From positions 72,218,353 through 72,282,352 of the forward strand of contig CM031616.1 in the NCBI GenBank assembly GCA_018398815.1: a stretch of DNA of 64,000 bases, written 5' to 3'. Each line of letters starts with the position of its first letter. Position 1 is the stretch's first letter. Below the pieces are notes generated by a model, which had not been told where the DNA came from, did no database searches, and worked only from the letters and a program-made list of their open reading frames with translations. Shown in pieces: positions 10,080-19,970 of this stretch. Both the position numbers and the translations under genes were made by a program. Source of the stretch: Conus ventricosus. Taxonomy: Eukaryota > Mollusca > Gastropoda > Neogastropoda > Conidae.

Positions 10080-10440
10080 AATGAAGCATGTGTGTCATTG
10101 TTTCTGAATTTGACAGTGGTGCTAAATTTGCCTGAGTGGTACATTTAGAGGTGTACATATTCCATAAACATAGATTTGGGTTCATGCTGTTTGCAGCCAA
10201 TTTTGTGTTTGTGGTGTAGTAATTTGAAAAGCACCAGTATCAATAAGAAATGGAACAGACTTACCAGAGAGGTCAATGCTGACTTTTGGAGCTGTGATGA
10301 AATTCTCTGGAACACCAAACACACACTCGTGACTCTTCTGAGTCTTCATCAGAAGAGTACGAAGCGTCTGTTCTTTTCAACACCAAACATACACTCTTCT
10401 TCTCATCAGAAGACCATGAAGCATCACTGTTCTGTTGAAC
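10080..10440 (-). pseudogene. Retroelement aspartic protease remnant
   Basis: APKVSIDLSGKSVPFLIDTGA on the minus strand contains the protease active site LIDTGA (plus positions 10230-10247). The family's following S is replaced by F. The segment upstream is Ser/Asp/Glu-rich with an imperfect internal repeat around 'tctgatgaag'. It lies between the gag zinc knuckle and RT, as expected. Confidence 0.75.
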
Positions 10441-10489
10441 ATTGTTCACTGTTGCAGCAAATGCAGGCTTATGTTAATTATCTGATGGT

Positions 10490-11290
10490 TTGAAGAGACG
10501 GAAGGTCTTCCAGAACGGCACACTTTCGCAAAATGCCCGATTTTGGCTCAAACACAACAAGTTTTGTCTCTTGCTGGACACTGTTGATGTGCATGCCATT
10601 GACCACCACATCATCCGCATAGAAAATGATAGTTGGTGAGATAAAATTTCTTCAATAGAAATTGTTTTTCGGAGCTGAGCTCTTGAAGCTGGGATCAGAC
10701 ATTCTCCTGGGTTGAGTTTCTCTGTGATGTACTGCATTCACAGGTTTTGTCTCTTCTTCTATGATCTTCGTTTGAATGTCTGACAACTCTAATAACAGTA
10801 ATATACGAGCAATTTCTAGAAGTTGTCAAAGGTAAGAGTCCTGGGCGTGATGAACTGCATCCTTGCATGATTTGAGTCTTGATTTCAGATCAACATCCTC
10901 AAATTCACAATTGACAGCTAACAAACGCAGACGAGTGTGGTAGCTGTAGACAGCTCTGTTTTCCTGCTGTCTTCACTGTCGGAACTTGGAAGTCTCAAAG
11001 TCAATGTTTGTCTTGGATGACTGAAGTACTCGTTTTAAGGACTGTTGTACAGTTCCGTTGTCATCTGCTGCTCATTGCTGTTCTTCAGAAAACGATTCAC
11101 AAATGTCGAAAACTAATAGCTGAGCCTTATTTTTATTGGCACTGTTGCTGATATTCATTGCGGCTGGCAGATTTTCGAAACGTTTCACCCATCCTTTCCA
11201 GCGAATGCCGACACTCGACTCGTCTGGGGGAACGGAAAGTTGTTCGAAGTTGGGAAGCGATCCACTGCCCATACTCAGGGAAGTGGGAGG
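10490..11290 (-). pseudogene. Gag polyprotein remnant of the gypsy-type element
   Basis: The start near 11272 reads MGSGSLPNFEQLSVPPDES, then GIRWKGWVKRFENLPAAMNI. This is the beginning of the Mag/SURL-like gag seen in many animals (...RWKRWLERFENFLVAMNI...). At the other end, near 10500-10560, GHFAKVCRSGRPS is the second half of a CCHC zinc knuckle; the first cysteine pair is damaged. The middle is broken by frameshifts. Confidence 0.75.
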
Positions 11291-11340
11291 GCATACTCCC
11301 GTCTCTATGTCACTGTTTTTTTCCGGTATCTTCGTTTATC

Positions 11341-11351
11341 CTCGTCTCCGA
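11341..11351 (-). other. Probable degenerate primer-binding site
   Basis: Directly inside the 5' LTR, the minus strand reads TCGGAGACGAGGAT. It resembles TGGCGACGAGGAT, which is found at this place in related gypsy elements, with the initial TGGC altered. Position is convincing; sequence is decayed. Confidence 0.45.
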
Positions 11352-11535
11352 TGTAGAGTCGTGGTAGATTCATACAAATGTATTACTGACTCCGTGCTAG
11401 CAGCTCAATGTACATCTTAACTTCGATCGCCGTTTACAAATTAATGTCAACTCTATCCGGGTTCTCAAATTACGCGCTTAATATATCAAAATATCTTATG
11501 ATTAGATCTGTATCCAAACAAACAAATGGACATCA
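11352..11535 (-). repeat. LTR (5' LTR of the minus-strand gypsy-type element)
   Basis: Partner of 7784-7963. Both copies have the same TGTAGAGTC and GACATCACA ends on the plus strand. Confidence 0.93.
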
Positions 11536-11697
11536 CAAGAGGGTAAGGAAAACTCTAAATCTCGTCAACTTGAACTTGAACTATACGATGTTTGAGGTCT
11601 TCTTTTAAGTCCTGTTCATCGATCTGTGTGGGTTATACGGCTAGTGTACTAATAACTAACCAGTGAGTTTGACAAGTACAGTCTGCAAAGTTCTTCT

Positions 11698-11790
11698 TCA
11701 GGATCAGGATCAGGATCAGGGGCGTTGTATCAATACAATTTAGCCTATTTAGGCTTTTACGCCCCTTCTGTATGTATATCCTTTTTTTTT
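11698..11790 (-). mobile_element. 3' tail of a minus-strand LINE or SINE with (CCTGAT)n
   Basis: On the minus strand, a poly-A-like run is followed by 'acagaaggggcgtaaaagcc', an AGCCTA/TAGGCT inverted pair, and then about three CCTGAT repeats (11699-11720). A stem followed by a short tandem tail is the form of a LINE 3' end. No coding part is left. Confidence 0.5.
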
Positions 11791-11843
11791 TTTTTCATAA
11801 CTTTAATTTACCAGAGAGTGATAAAACAAACAAAAATGACAAA

Positions 11844-12230
11844 ATGGCAGACGAGGTTAACAAATTGAATAAAATAGTGGACCAGATCTGCCCAGAATTG
11901 AAGGGTGAGAAAGAAAAGTTCATAGACCCTGTCAGACTTGGGCCGGTAGGAGGAAGCAGGCCGCGCCTCCTGAGAGTGAAGGTATACAAAAAAGAAATAA
12001 AACAAGAAATCCTGAAGAATGCTTACAAAATCAATAAGGGGAAGACCGAACAAAAGGATAAAATGTACATAAATCCTGATTACACACCAAGAGAGAGAGA
12101 GCACATGAAACAGTTAAGAGAGGAGATGAAACAGAGAGTTGAAAATGGGGAAACAAACTTACAGATCAGAAATGGGAAAATTGTGAAAAGATCACCCAGA
12201 CTTGGTCAGGGTGAGTCATCCGGAAATTGA
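11844..12230 (+). CDS. CR1-like ORF1 C-terminal part
   Basis: An open frame from MADEVNKLNKIVDQICPELK to a TGA. RLLRVKVYKKEIKQEILKNA and INPDYTPREREHMKQLREEM match the end of CR1-type ORF1 proteins (RNA-binding, needed for the RNP). The start of ORF1, with any zinc finger or 2A segment, is missing, so the ATG at 11844 is probably internal. ORF2 overlaps its end by about 28 bases in another frame. Confidence 0.75.
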   Translation: MADEVNKLNKIVDQICPELKGEKEKFIDPVRLGPVGGSRPRLLRVKVYKKEIKQEILKNAYKINKGKTEQKDKMYINPDYTPREREHMKQLREEMKQRVENGETNLQIRNGKIVKRSPRLGQGESSGN

Positions 12231-13013
12231 GACAAGAAGGAATCCTGCAAAAAAAAATGTAAATATTGTAAAGAATAAATCTACAGTTGCTTTAAATCAA
12301 AATTTTCCAATACAAGTTTTATATACTAACATTGATGGATTATTAAATAAAAAAGGTGAGTTTCTCGGTATAATTGATGATAAGAATCCTGATATTATAT
12401 CCATTACTGAGGCTATTCCCAAAAATTTGAAAGATTTTAATATTTCAGAATTTGCTATTCCTGGTTATGATTTGTTTATAAGTAATAATTCTAAAAGAGG
12501 TGCCTTTTTATATGTTAAGAGATATTTATGTGCTTACGAATGTAAGGAACTAAATGATGTGGATTTCGAAGAAAGTGTCTGGATTCAATTTAAAAGTGAA
12601 GAAAATTTGACTGTTTTATTTGGAAACACATACAGAAATCCTGCTTCATCACAAGGAAATGATGAAAAACTATTTAAACTTATGAAAATGGAAGCAATAC
12701 AGTCATATGATGTTGTGTGTATTACAGGTGATTTTAATTATCCCGATATAGATTGGAAAGGTACATGTCAAATGAGAGAGATGAACACTTTATAGAGTGT
12801 CTAAGGGATGTATATCTTACTCAAGTGGTAAAAAATCCGACAAGGAAAAGACTAAATCAGAAAGAGAATATATTAGACTTAGTTTTGGTCAAAGACGAAA
12901 GAATGATTTCAGATATTGAACATAGTGCCCCAGTTGCAAAAAGTGATCACGAGGTTTTATCATTTTTTTCTGTACATAGAGGGAAAAAAAGAATCCAAAA
13001 AGGGCGAATATAG
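12202..13013 (+). pseudogene. Copy A: APE-type endonuclease of ORF2
   Basis: QVLYTNIDGLLNKKGEF (start of the APE fold), ISITEAIPK (catalytic Glu), TYRNPASSQGND, and TGDFNYPDIDW (about 12724-12757, catalytic Asp/Asn) are in the first frame. After a frameshift near 12785, the second frame gives ILDLVLVKDERMISDIEH and KSDHEVLSF, with the catalytic SDH. It nicks target DNA in intact elements. A further frameshift lies near 13010. Confidence 0.88.
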
Positions 13014-13102
13014 ATATGATTTCAATAAGGGTAACTATGATAATTTAAGAAAGATTTGGGTATGATAAATTGGTGTGAAAGTACCCTCTTGGATGTGGAA
13101 GG

Positions 13103-14714
13103 GTGTTGGAAAATGATCAAGAACACTATTCAAAGTGTATTGATAAATATATTCCAAAAAAAGAGTGTTCAACAAATATATTGAAAAAACCAATATGGCT
13201 GGATAAGAAGGCTTGGAGGAAAGTTACAAAAAACCAAAATGCATATAAAAGATTTATGTGCACTAAACAAGGTAGTGAATATATGAAGTATATAAGGATG
13301 AGGAATAAATGTGAAAAAATAAAAAGAAAAGAAAGGATCGAATTCGAAAAAAAAGTTGCATCAAATTGTAAAGATCATCCTAAAAAGTTTTGGAAATATG
13401 TACAATCACAGACCAAGACAAATATTGGCATTAGTCCACTGAATACAAAAAATGTGGGTTTAGCAGTGTCAGATGAAGATAAGGCAAATACTTTAAATGA
13501 CTTCTTTTCTAGTGTTTTTACAAAAGAAGATAATAGTAATGTTCCGATCTTGGAAAGTGGTTCAAGGTCCAGTGGAGTCACCGTAACAGATATGTGTATT
13601 ACACCCAGTGCAGTTAGAGAGAGACTTAAAAATATAAAAACCCAAATAAATCTTGTGGACCTGATATGATCCCTGCAAGAGTTCTTAAGGAGTCATATAA
13701 TGAGCTAGCATTACCTTTCAGTATTTTGTTTAATAAGTCAATTGAATCAGGTGTGGTACCAATGGACTGGAAGTCTGCAAATGTGACAGCTTTATTTAAA
13801 AAAGGTACCAGGACAGATCCTGGAAATTATAGGCCAGTTAGTCTTACATCAATTGTTTGTAAGATTATGGAATCAATTATACGGGATGTGATCGTAGATC
13901 ATATGACTTTGAATAATTTATATACAGAGTGCCAGCATGGTTTCCGTAAACATCGATCTTGTGTAACACAACTTCTACTTGTCATGGAGGATTTAACAAA
14001 ACTTTTAGATAATGGCAACAATGTAGATATACTTTATTTAGACTTTAAAAAGGCCTTTGATTCTGTTCCCCATGAGAGGCTATTAGTGAAATTATCATCA
14101 TATGGAATTACAGGTAGAGTTCATATATGGATAAGGGATTTTTTAACTAAAAGACAGCAAAGAGTTAGAGTAGGAAGCTCATATTCAGATTTTACGGAAG
14201 TTCTAAGTGGTATACCACAAGGAGTATTTTGGGTCCTGTATTATTTACAATATTTATAAATGATTTGCCAAACTCAGTGGAAAGTATATGCAATATATTC
14301 GCAGACGATACAAAAATTTATAATACAACTTATAATCATAATACATTACAAAATGAATATGATAATTTATCCAAATGGTCTGCCACATGGAATTTGCATT
14401 TTAATGCGGACAAGTGCAACGTGTTACATGTTGGACGTAAGAACCCAAGATACCAATATACAATGCTAAACAGTAATACTGGTGAGCGTGCAGATATTTC
14501 AACATGTGATTATGAAAAAGATCTTGGTGTCACTTTTGATTCTAGACTGGTATTCGATAAGCATATTCAAAACTCTATAAATAAAGCTAATAAAATGATT
14601 GGTATAATTAAACGTACTTTTAGTCATATAGATAAAGATATTTTACAAAATTATACAAGGCTTTCGTTAGACCTCATTTGGAATATGGCAATACAATTTG
14701 GTATCCTCGATTAA
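13103..14714 (+). pseudogene. Copy A: linker and reverse transcriptase
   Basis: The linker (13103-13669) carries KKFWKYVQSQTK and FFSSVFTKED. After a frameshift near 13660, RT gives VTALFKKGTRTDPGNYRPVS, HGFRKHRSCVTQLL, LYLDFKKAFDSVPHERL (first catalytic Asp) and GIPQG. A second shift near 14225 leads to GPVLFTIFINDLP and IFADDTKIY (14298-14315, the FADD catalytic pair). Motifs are intact apart from the shifts. Confidence 0.92.
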
Positions 14715-15133
14715 AGAGGCAGTCTGCTGCTTTGGAAAGAGTACAAAGAAGAGCAACAAAGCTTGTAAAGAATATACAAAATCTTCCCTATGAAGGTAGG
14801 TTAAAAGCTCTTGGACTGCCTACCCTAAAAACAAGACGAGTGAGGGGCGATTTGATCCAAGTCTATAAAATAATTAATTCAAGTGTGGACAATATTCCTA
14901 TTTCAAAATTTTTTACTACATCAAGAGTTGATATTACCAGAAATAGTGTGGATAAAATTTATCATGAATATTATCGCACTAACCTAAGGAAATTTTCTTT
15001 TAGTAATAGAGTAACAAATCTTTGGAATAAATTAACCCCTAACATTAAACGTGCACAAAATACTAACCGTTTCAAAAGCTCTATCGATGATAGTGTATTA
15101 CTGAAGACTATTTATTTTGACTATGATAAATAA
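14678..15133 (+). pseudogene. Copy A: ORF2 C-terminal domain
   Basis: MEYGNTIWYPRLKRQSAALE, VQRRATKLV, TRRVRGDLIQVYKII and SFSNRVTNLWNKL end in a TAA. This helical C-terminal region is standard for CR1/L2 ORF2. A frameshift near 14680 separates it from RT. Confidence 0.9.
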
Positions 15134-15262
15134 AGGCTTGAGCGAGTTAAAGACCTGACCGTGTGAAGACAGATAACACATAGAAGGGACATGTAAAGCC
15201 AGTTCTGGCTAAAATTGCTAAAGGCAATTGTCCTACAAACCTAAACCTAAACCTAAACCTAT
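15134..15262 (+). other. Copy A: 3' UTR and (CCTAAA)n tail
   Basis: About 100 bp of 3' UTR ('gccagttctggctaaaattg', 'aggcaattgtcctac') are followed by four hexamer repeats at 15237-15260. Confidence 0.75.
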
Positions 15263-15729
15263 AACCGTTGGTCCAGTCATAGGCTAGCTCAGACTTATTA
15301 TCCATCAAATTCATATCTAATTTTGTTAATAATTCATGTTTATCTATGAGGTTCTTGAACACATTAATACTGGGTGCACGTTTGATGTAAAGTGTTAGTT
15401 TATTCCAAAAGTTGGTTACTCTATTAGTAAAAGTAAATTTTCTTAAATTCGTTCTAGAATATTGTTTAAATATCTTATCTTCACTGTTCCTTGTAACATT
15501 CTTCTGCGGAGTACAAAAAAGCGTGCTTTATCAACATCATCAATTTCATTAAATATCTTGTATGCCTGAATCAAGTCACCTCTTATTCTTCTTGCCTTAA
15601 GTGTTGGAAGTTGCAAATATTTTAATCTTTCCTGATATGAGTAATCTTTTATATTATGAATCATTTTGGTTGCTCTTCTTTGTACCTGTTCTAGAGCTTC
15701 TGATTGTCTCTTTAGCATTGGATACCATA
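15263..15729 (-). pseudogene. CR1-like LINE copy B, 3' half (C-terminal domain)
   Basis: The minus strand gives WYPMLKRQSEALEQVQRRAT, ARRIRGDLIQAYKIF and, after frameshifts, NKLDMNLMDNKSELAYDWTNGYR near its end. Its first codons continue exactly the reading of 18318-18806 (...LEYGNT then IWYPMLK...), showing that one element was split by copy C. Confidence 0.88.
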
Positions 15730-16195
15730 CAGAAAATGATAAGAAATTATTTCAAATACTTAAATCTGATATGGTATCGAAGTATACTAAGGTGTGTATT
15801 ATGGGCGACTTTAATTTTCCAGGCGTCCATTGGGATGGAAAATGGACAGGAGAAAAAAATGACAGCATTAAACAAAATGTGCTAGATCCTTTTTGATACA
15901 GAAGGTAAGCAAACCGACAAGGAGGAGAGTTGATCAAAACCCTACATTGGATGACTGGATACTTGTAAGCGAAGATAATCTTATTTCGGACATTGTGCAT
16001 CTTGACCCAGTGGGTAAAAGTGACCATGATGTTTTGGCATTTCAGCTTCACATTTCTAATAAAAAAGTAAAAAAACAGGTTAAGTATATTTACAAACTTA
16101 GCAAGGGTGATTATTATAAGTTTAGAAAGATTGTAAATGATCATGATTGGTCGGTGATGTCAGAAATGATAGCGAAGAGAGTTGGAACTACATAA
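15730..16195 (+). pseudogene. Copy C: endonuclease remainder
   Basis: CIMGDFNFPGVHWDG (about 15795-15840), then after a frameshift near 15893 VSKPTRRRVDQNPTLDD, ISDIVHLDPVGKSDHDVLAF and a basic linker. Catalytic Asp/Asn and SDH are kept. Confidence 0.87.
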
Positions 16196-16274
16196 AAAGA
16201 TTACTGCATAATGGTATGGAGAAATGTATCCCTAAAGTTAAAGTTAGGGATACTAAAAAGTACAACCTGTATGG

Positions 16275-17420
16275 ATGAATAAGACAGCGTTCAGATGTAT
16301 CAAAAAGAAATATAAACTATTCAAAAGATACCTTACCACTAAATCAGGTTATGCTTATCTGAAATACATAAAGGAAAGAAACAAATGTAAAAAGTTGTTA
16401 AAAAGAATAAGAAGAGATTATGAGAAGCAGATCGCCAATGAAGGTAAAATAAATCCAAAAAAGTTTTGGAGGTATGTGCAACAGCAAATGAAAATGAGTA
16501 CAGGTATAAGTGCATTAAAGAGACCTGATGGTACATTTGCGGTGGATGACATGGATAAGGCTCAAATGTTAAATACATTTTTTTCAAGTGTATTTACCCA
16601 AGAAAATTTATGCGACATTCCGGACTTGAGAGAAGGATGTTATTCAAATGGGGTAATGTTAACAGAAATTCGAGTCACTCCCAAAGCTGTGGAGAGTAAA
16701 TTAAAACAACTTAACCCAAATAAGGCACAGGGTCCTGATTTATTGCCACCAAGGGTACTAAAGAGCTGTGTGAGGAACTATCTGTTCCATTGTGTTCATT
16801 TTTTTAATAAGACACTTGAAACTGGTGTATTACCTGAAGACTGGAAAACGGCAGAGGTGACAGCGATTTTTAAGAAAGGTACAAAATGTGAACCGAGCAA
16901 CTACAGACCTGTAAGTCTTACTTGTATCTTATGCAAGGTTTTAGAAGTATTGTCAGAGACTCAATGGTCTCCTATTTTACAGATAATAATTTATATTCTA
17001 AATGTCAGCATGGTTTTCGAAAAAAACGATCATGTGTCACACAGCTGTTAGAGGTTATGGAGGATATAAACAACAATGCTAGATAGCAGACAAGGAATTG
17101 ATATCATATACATGGATTTTAGAAAAGCTTTTGATACCATTCCGCATAAGAGACTCCTTATAAAGCTAGCAGCACACGGTATTGGTGGCACCTTATTAAA
17201 ATGGATCAAAACTTTCTGAGTGATAGAACTCAACAAGTCAGAGTAGGGGCAGCCAAATCAAAGAAATGTAATGTACTTAGTGGTATTCCTCAAGGAAGTA
17301 TACTGGGACCGGTTCTTTTCACTATTTTATAAATGATCTACCAGATAACCTGTCAGTCCATGTAAAATATTCGCAGATGATACTAAGATTTACAATTGTA
17401 CATCAAAGAGTACTTGTATT
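16275..17420 (+). pseudogene. Copy C: linker and reverse transcriptase
   Basis: The open frame 16275-17051 carries KKFWRYVQQQMKMSTGISAL, FFSSVFTQENL, AEVTAIFKKGTKCEPSNYRP and SLTCILCKVL. It loses frame near 16950. Further pieces are IDIIYMDFRKAFDTIPHKRL (about 17097-17155), GIPQGSILGPVLFT (about 17283-17325) and IFADDTKIYN (about 17369-17398). All catalytic residues are visible; at least four shifts interrupt them. Confidence 0.9.
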
Positions 17421-17477
17421 CAAAACGATATCTACAAACTGCAAGAGTGGTCTGAGTCGTGGAATCTGTATTTCAAC

Positions 17478-18037
17478 ATGACCAAGTGTGGTGTATTGCA
17501 CGTCAGGAATAATAATCAAAATAATGAATATAAAATGATGGAGAATGATGTTTATCACCAAGTAGTGGCTCTTACTGAAGAAAAAGACTTGGGTGTTACC
17601 TTCGATAGCAGGTTGTCATTTGACCCTCACTTACAGAGAGTGGTAAATAAAGCTAACCAGATGTTAGGTATCATAAAAGGAGTTTTACTTATTTAGATAA
17701 AGATACTTTTTTGAAATTATACAAAGCTTTTGTCAGGCCACATTTGGAGTACGCTGATGTGATTTGGAGCCCTTTTTTAAAGCGTCAATCAATAATGTTA
17801 GAAAAGGTTCAAAGACGAGCTACCAAATTGCTGAAGCATTGCAAAAACTTATCATATAATGAAAGATTGAAATATTTGAATCTGCACTCGCTGAGGGGAA
17901 GAAGGATCAGAGGTGACCTAATTCAAGTATATAAGATCTTTAATGGCTATGATGATATTGACATTGAGACATTCTTTTCTGTTGCACAAACTTCGAGTAC
18001 TAGAAACTCAGAAGGAAAGATTTTTAGAAAGCACTGA
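17478..18037 (+). pseudogene. Copy C: ORF2 C-terminal domain
   Basis: EEKDLGVTFDSRLSFDPHL and NKANQMLGIIKG, then (after a frameshift near 17695) FVRPHLEYADVIWSPFLKRQ and RRIRGDLIQVYKIFNGYDD. A short 3' UTR follows, up to 18297. Confidence 0.9.
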
Positions 18038-18317
18038 AACACTAATCAACGTAAATTTTCATTTTCTTATAGAGTTGCTAACCACTGGAATGAAATACCT
18101 ACTACCATTAAATTTGCACCTGATATTAATACTTTCAAGAATTTTCTAGATAATGATTCAAAATTTAGAGAATTGTTTCATGACAATGATGGATTGCAAT
18201 GAAGATATTAATTGTAGCATGCCATATGACCCAAAAAGTGAAGAAATTTAGAGGGGACACATGATAGACCGCGAGGTCTAGGCTAATGAAGCCAGTCCCT
18301 ACTACTACTACTACTAC

Positions 18318-18806
18318 TAGTGTTGCCATATTCAAGAACAGGTCTAACTAGTGTCTTATATAATTGCAAAAAAGTGTCCTTTTCCATAAATGTAAAGGTT
18401 CTTTTTATTATTCCAATCATTCTGTTAGCTTTATTAATACTATTTACAATATGATTGTCAAATAATAAATTTTTGTCAAAAGTCACACCTAGGTCTTTCT
18501 CTTCTTCACATTTAGATACTTTTATTTCCTTGCCCCCAATTTTCATTATATACTCCTTTTGTGGGTTTGTTTTACCAATATGAAGTACTTTACATTTTTC
18601 TGCATTAAAATATAAGTTCCAAGTATCAGACCACTGTACTAATGTTTCAATATCCTTTTGTAATTCCTTATGTAATTTTGGAGAGTTATACAGTTTTGTG
18701 TCATCTGCAAAGACTTTGCATGTACTCTTTAATTCTACAGGGAGATCATTTATAAACACCGTAAATAATATTGGTCCCAAAATACTACCTTGTGGTATCC
18801 CACTTC
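18318..18806 (-). pseudogene. CR1-like LINE copy B, 5' half (RT palm to LEYGNT)
   Basis: The minus strand reads GIPQGSILGPILFTVFINDL, VFADDTKLYNSPKLHKEL, LGVTFDKNLLFDNHI and TLVRPVLEYGNT. The frame is open for 165 codons and then runs into the trinucleotide tail of copy C. It continues as 15263-15729. Homology upstream stops at about 18806. Confidence 0.9.
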
Positions 18807-18898
18807 TTTCCCTTGACCACCGCCTTCATCATTTTGAAGATTCTATAGACTATAACGGGTTTGCACGAAGTTGAAGTTGCCTGAGTTAGTGTTTGCTG

Positions 18899-18963
18899 GC
18901 GGGGGGGGGGGAGGGGGGGGGGGGGGGGGGGAGGGGGGGGGGGTTGATGGGGAGGGGGGGGGC
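18899..18963. repeat. Poly-G tract
   Basis: An almost uninterrupted G run with a few A/T. The minus-strand PPPPP frame is an artefact. Confidence 0.97.
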
Positions 18964-18964
18964 A

Positions 18965-19112
18965 GGAGGAGGGGTGTGGATCAGATTAGGGATTTGAAGC
19001 CCTCCAGGGCTGAGGGCAACCTCAGCAGGAAGGTTGTTCCAGTCGGTATGGTCCTGGGGAAGAAGGATTTCTGTCTGTACAGAGTCCTGCAGCTGGAAAG
19101 GTGGTATGTTGC
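18965..19112 (-). pseudogene. LINE ORF2 C-terminal fragment
   Basis: The minus strand reads IPPFQLQDSVQTEILLPQDH then TDWNNLPAEVALSP. This is close to the 'SFFPRTIxxWNxLPxxV' end of CR1/L2-type ORF2. It is short, and one end lies in poly-G. Confidence 0.6.
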
Positions 19113-19124
19113 TGGATGGGACTG

Positions 19125-19555
19125 TCATGGTGTCAGTTATGGAGTCCATCATTAGGGACAAAGTGATAACCCACATGGAAGTCAACAACTTTCTCGTGCC
19201 ATGCCAGCATGGGTTCATCAGCCAGAGGTCTTGTGTTACGAACCTTCTGAGCGTACTGGATGTATGGACTGGATCATTAGATAAGGGGAAACCTGTGGAT
19301 GTAGTCTACTTAGATTTTGCTAAGGCGTTTGATTCTGTGCCCCACCAACGGTTAATCTCCAAGTTTGAATGTTACGGAGTCACTTCACAGGTTTTGTCCT
19401 GGATTACAGACTTTTTGATAGGCAGAAGACAAAGGGTAGGGGTCGCTGGGAGTTTCTCCAGTTGGAAGCATGTGTAAATGGAGTCCCTCAAGGTAGTGTC
19501 TCGGGGCCAGTGCTGTTTGTGGTATTCATCAATGACATGCTTTTTTGTGACAGGC
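19125..19555 (+). pseudogene. LINE reverse transcriptase fragment (copy E)
   Basis: MESIIRDKVITHMEVNNFLV, CQHGFISQRSCVTNLLSVLD, VVYLDFAKAFDSVPHQRLIS and FLIGRRQRVGVAGS; after a shift, NGVPQGSVSGPVLFVVFIND. It breaks off before FADD at about 19555. Codon choice is more G/C-rich than in copies A-C, so it is a different family. Confidence 0.88.
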
Positions 19556-19789
19556 TACAGGCGCGAAGAAGAACTGGGACTGTCATTTACCTGGCAATTC
19601 GTGCAATTCGTGCTCCTGCGTCTTACGACTTCTGGTTCTTGTTTCTTTGTGTTCCTTCAGTCCTTTTGCCTGTGCAATGACTCTGAATGTGCCTACACAC
19701 TGATATAGTCTTATGACTGCATGATAAAGATCTGATGTTCGTGCACAGGGTTGCATGTAGTGGATGACTACAGGTTCCAGTTTTTGTTA
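19556..19789. other. Spacer, no feature recognised
   Basis: Unique sequence between two LINE fragments; no motif seen. Confidence 0.5.
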
Positions 19790-19970
19790 AGGTGATAGTA
19801 AATGTCTAATCACTGCCGCCAGCCGTGAAGATAAGGTGAAATTCAGTTCAGAGGATGATAGAGTTATTACGTATAGCTCTGCCGCTACAGCGAGTTGCTT
19901 TGCAATCGAGTTGTTCTCAAGTTCACTATACTTCTTGTTTGTGGAAGTCGGACGACAAGCATCTGATAAT

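Larger units (their letters stand above)
7784..11535 (-). mobile_element. Complete but decayed gypsy-type LTR retrotransposon, about 3.75 kb
   Basis: Two related 180-184 bp LTRs (7784-7963 and 11352-11535) begin TGTAGAGTC and end GACATCACA on the plus strand, giving TG...CA ends. Reading the minus strand from 11352 down, the order is primer site, gag with zinc knuckle, protease (LIDTGA), RT, RNase H, integrase start, purine tract, LTR. This is the Ty3/gypsy order. Intact relatives are usually 4.5-5 kb; most of the integrase is missing here. Flanking 5-mers (GGAGG at 7779-7783, AGAGG at 11536-11540) are a one-mismatch target duplication. LTRs differ at roughly one position in five by eye, so the insertion is old. 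Confidence 0.9.
11790..15262 (+). mobile_element. CR1-like LINE, copy A, nearly complete second half
   Basis: Contains, in order, the end of ORF1, endonuclease, RT, C-terminal domain, 3' UTR and a (CCTAAA)n tail (15237-15260). At least four frameshifts break the polymerase. Base composition is A/T-rich compared with flanking copies. It ends against the 3' end of the minus-strand copy B. Confidence 0.9.
15730..18317 (+). mobile_element. CR1-like LINE copy C, 5' truncated, inserted in copy B
   Basis: Begins inside the endonuclease (ENDKKLFQILKSD) and ends in a (TAC)n tail at 18298-18317. 5' truncation plus a short-repeat tail is typical of target-primed reverse transcription. Flanking copy B sequence rejoins with no gained or lost base. 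Confidence 0.9.
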
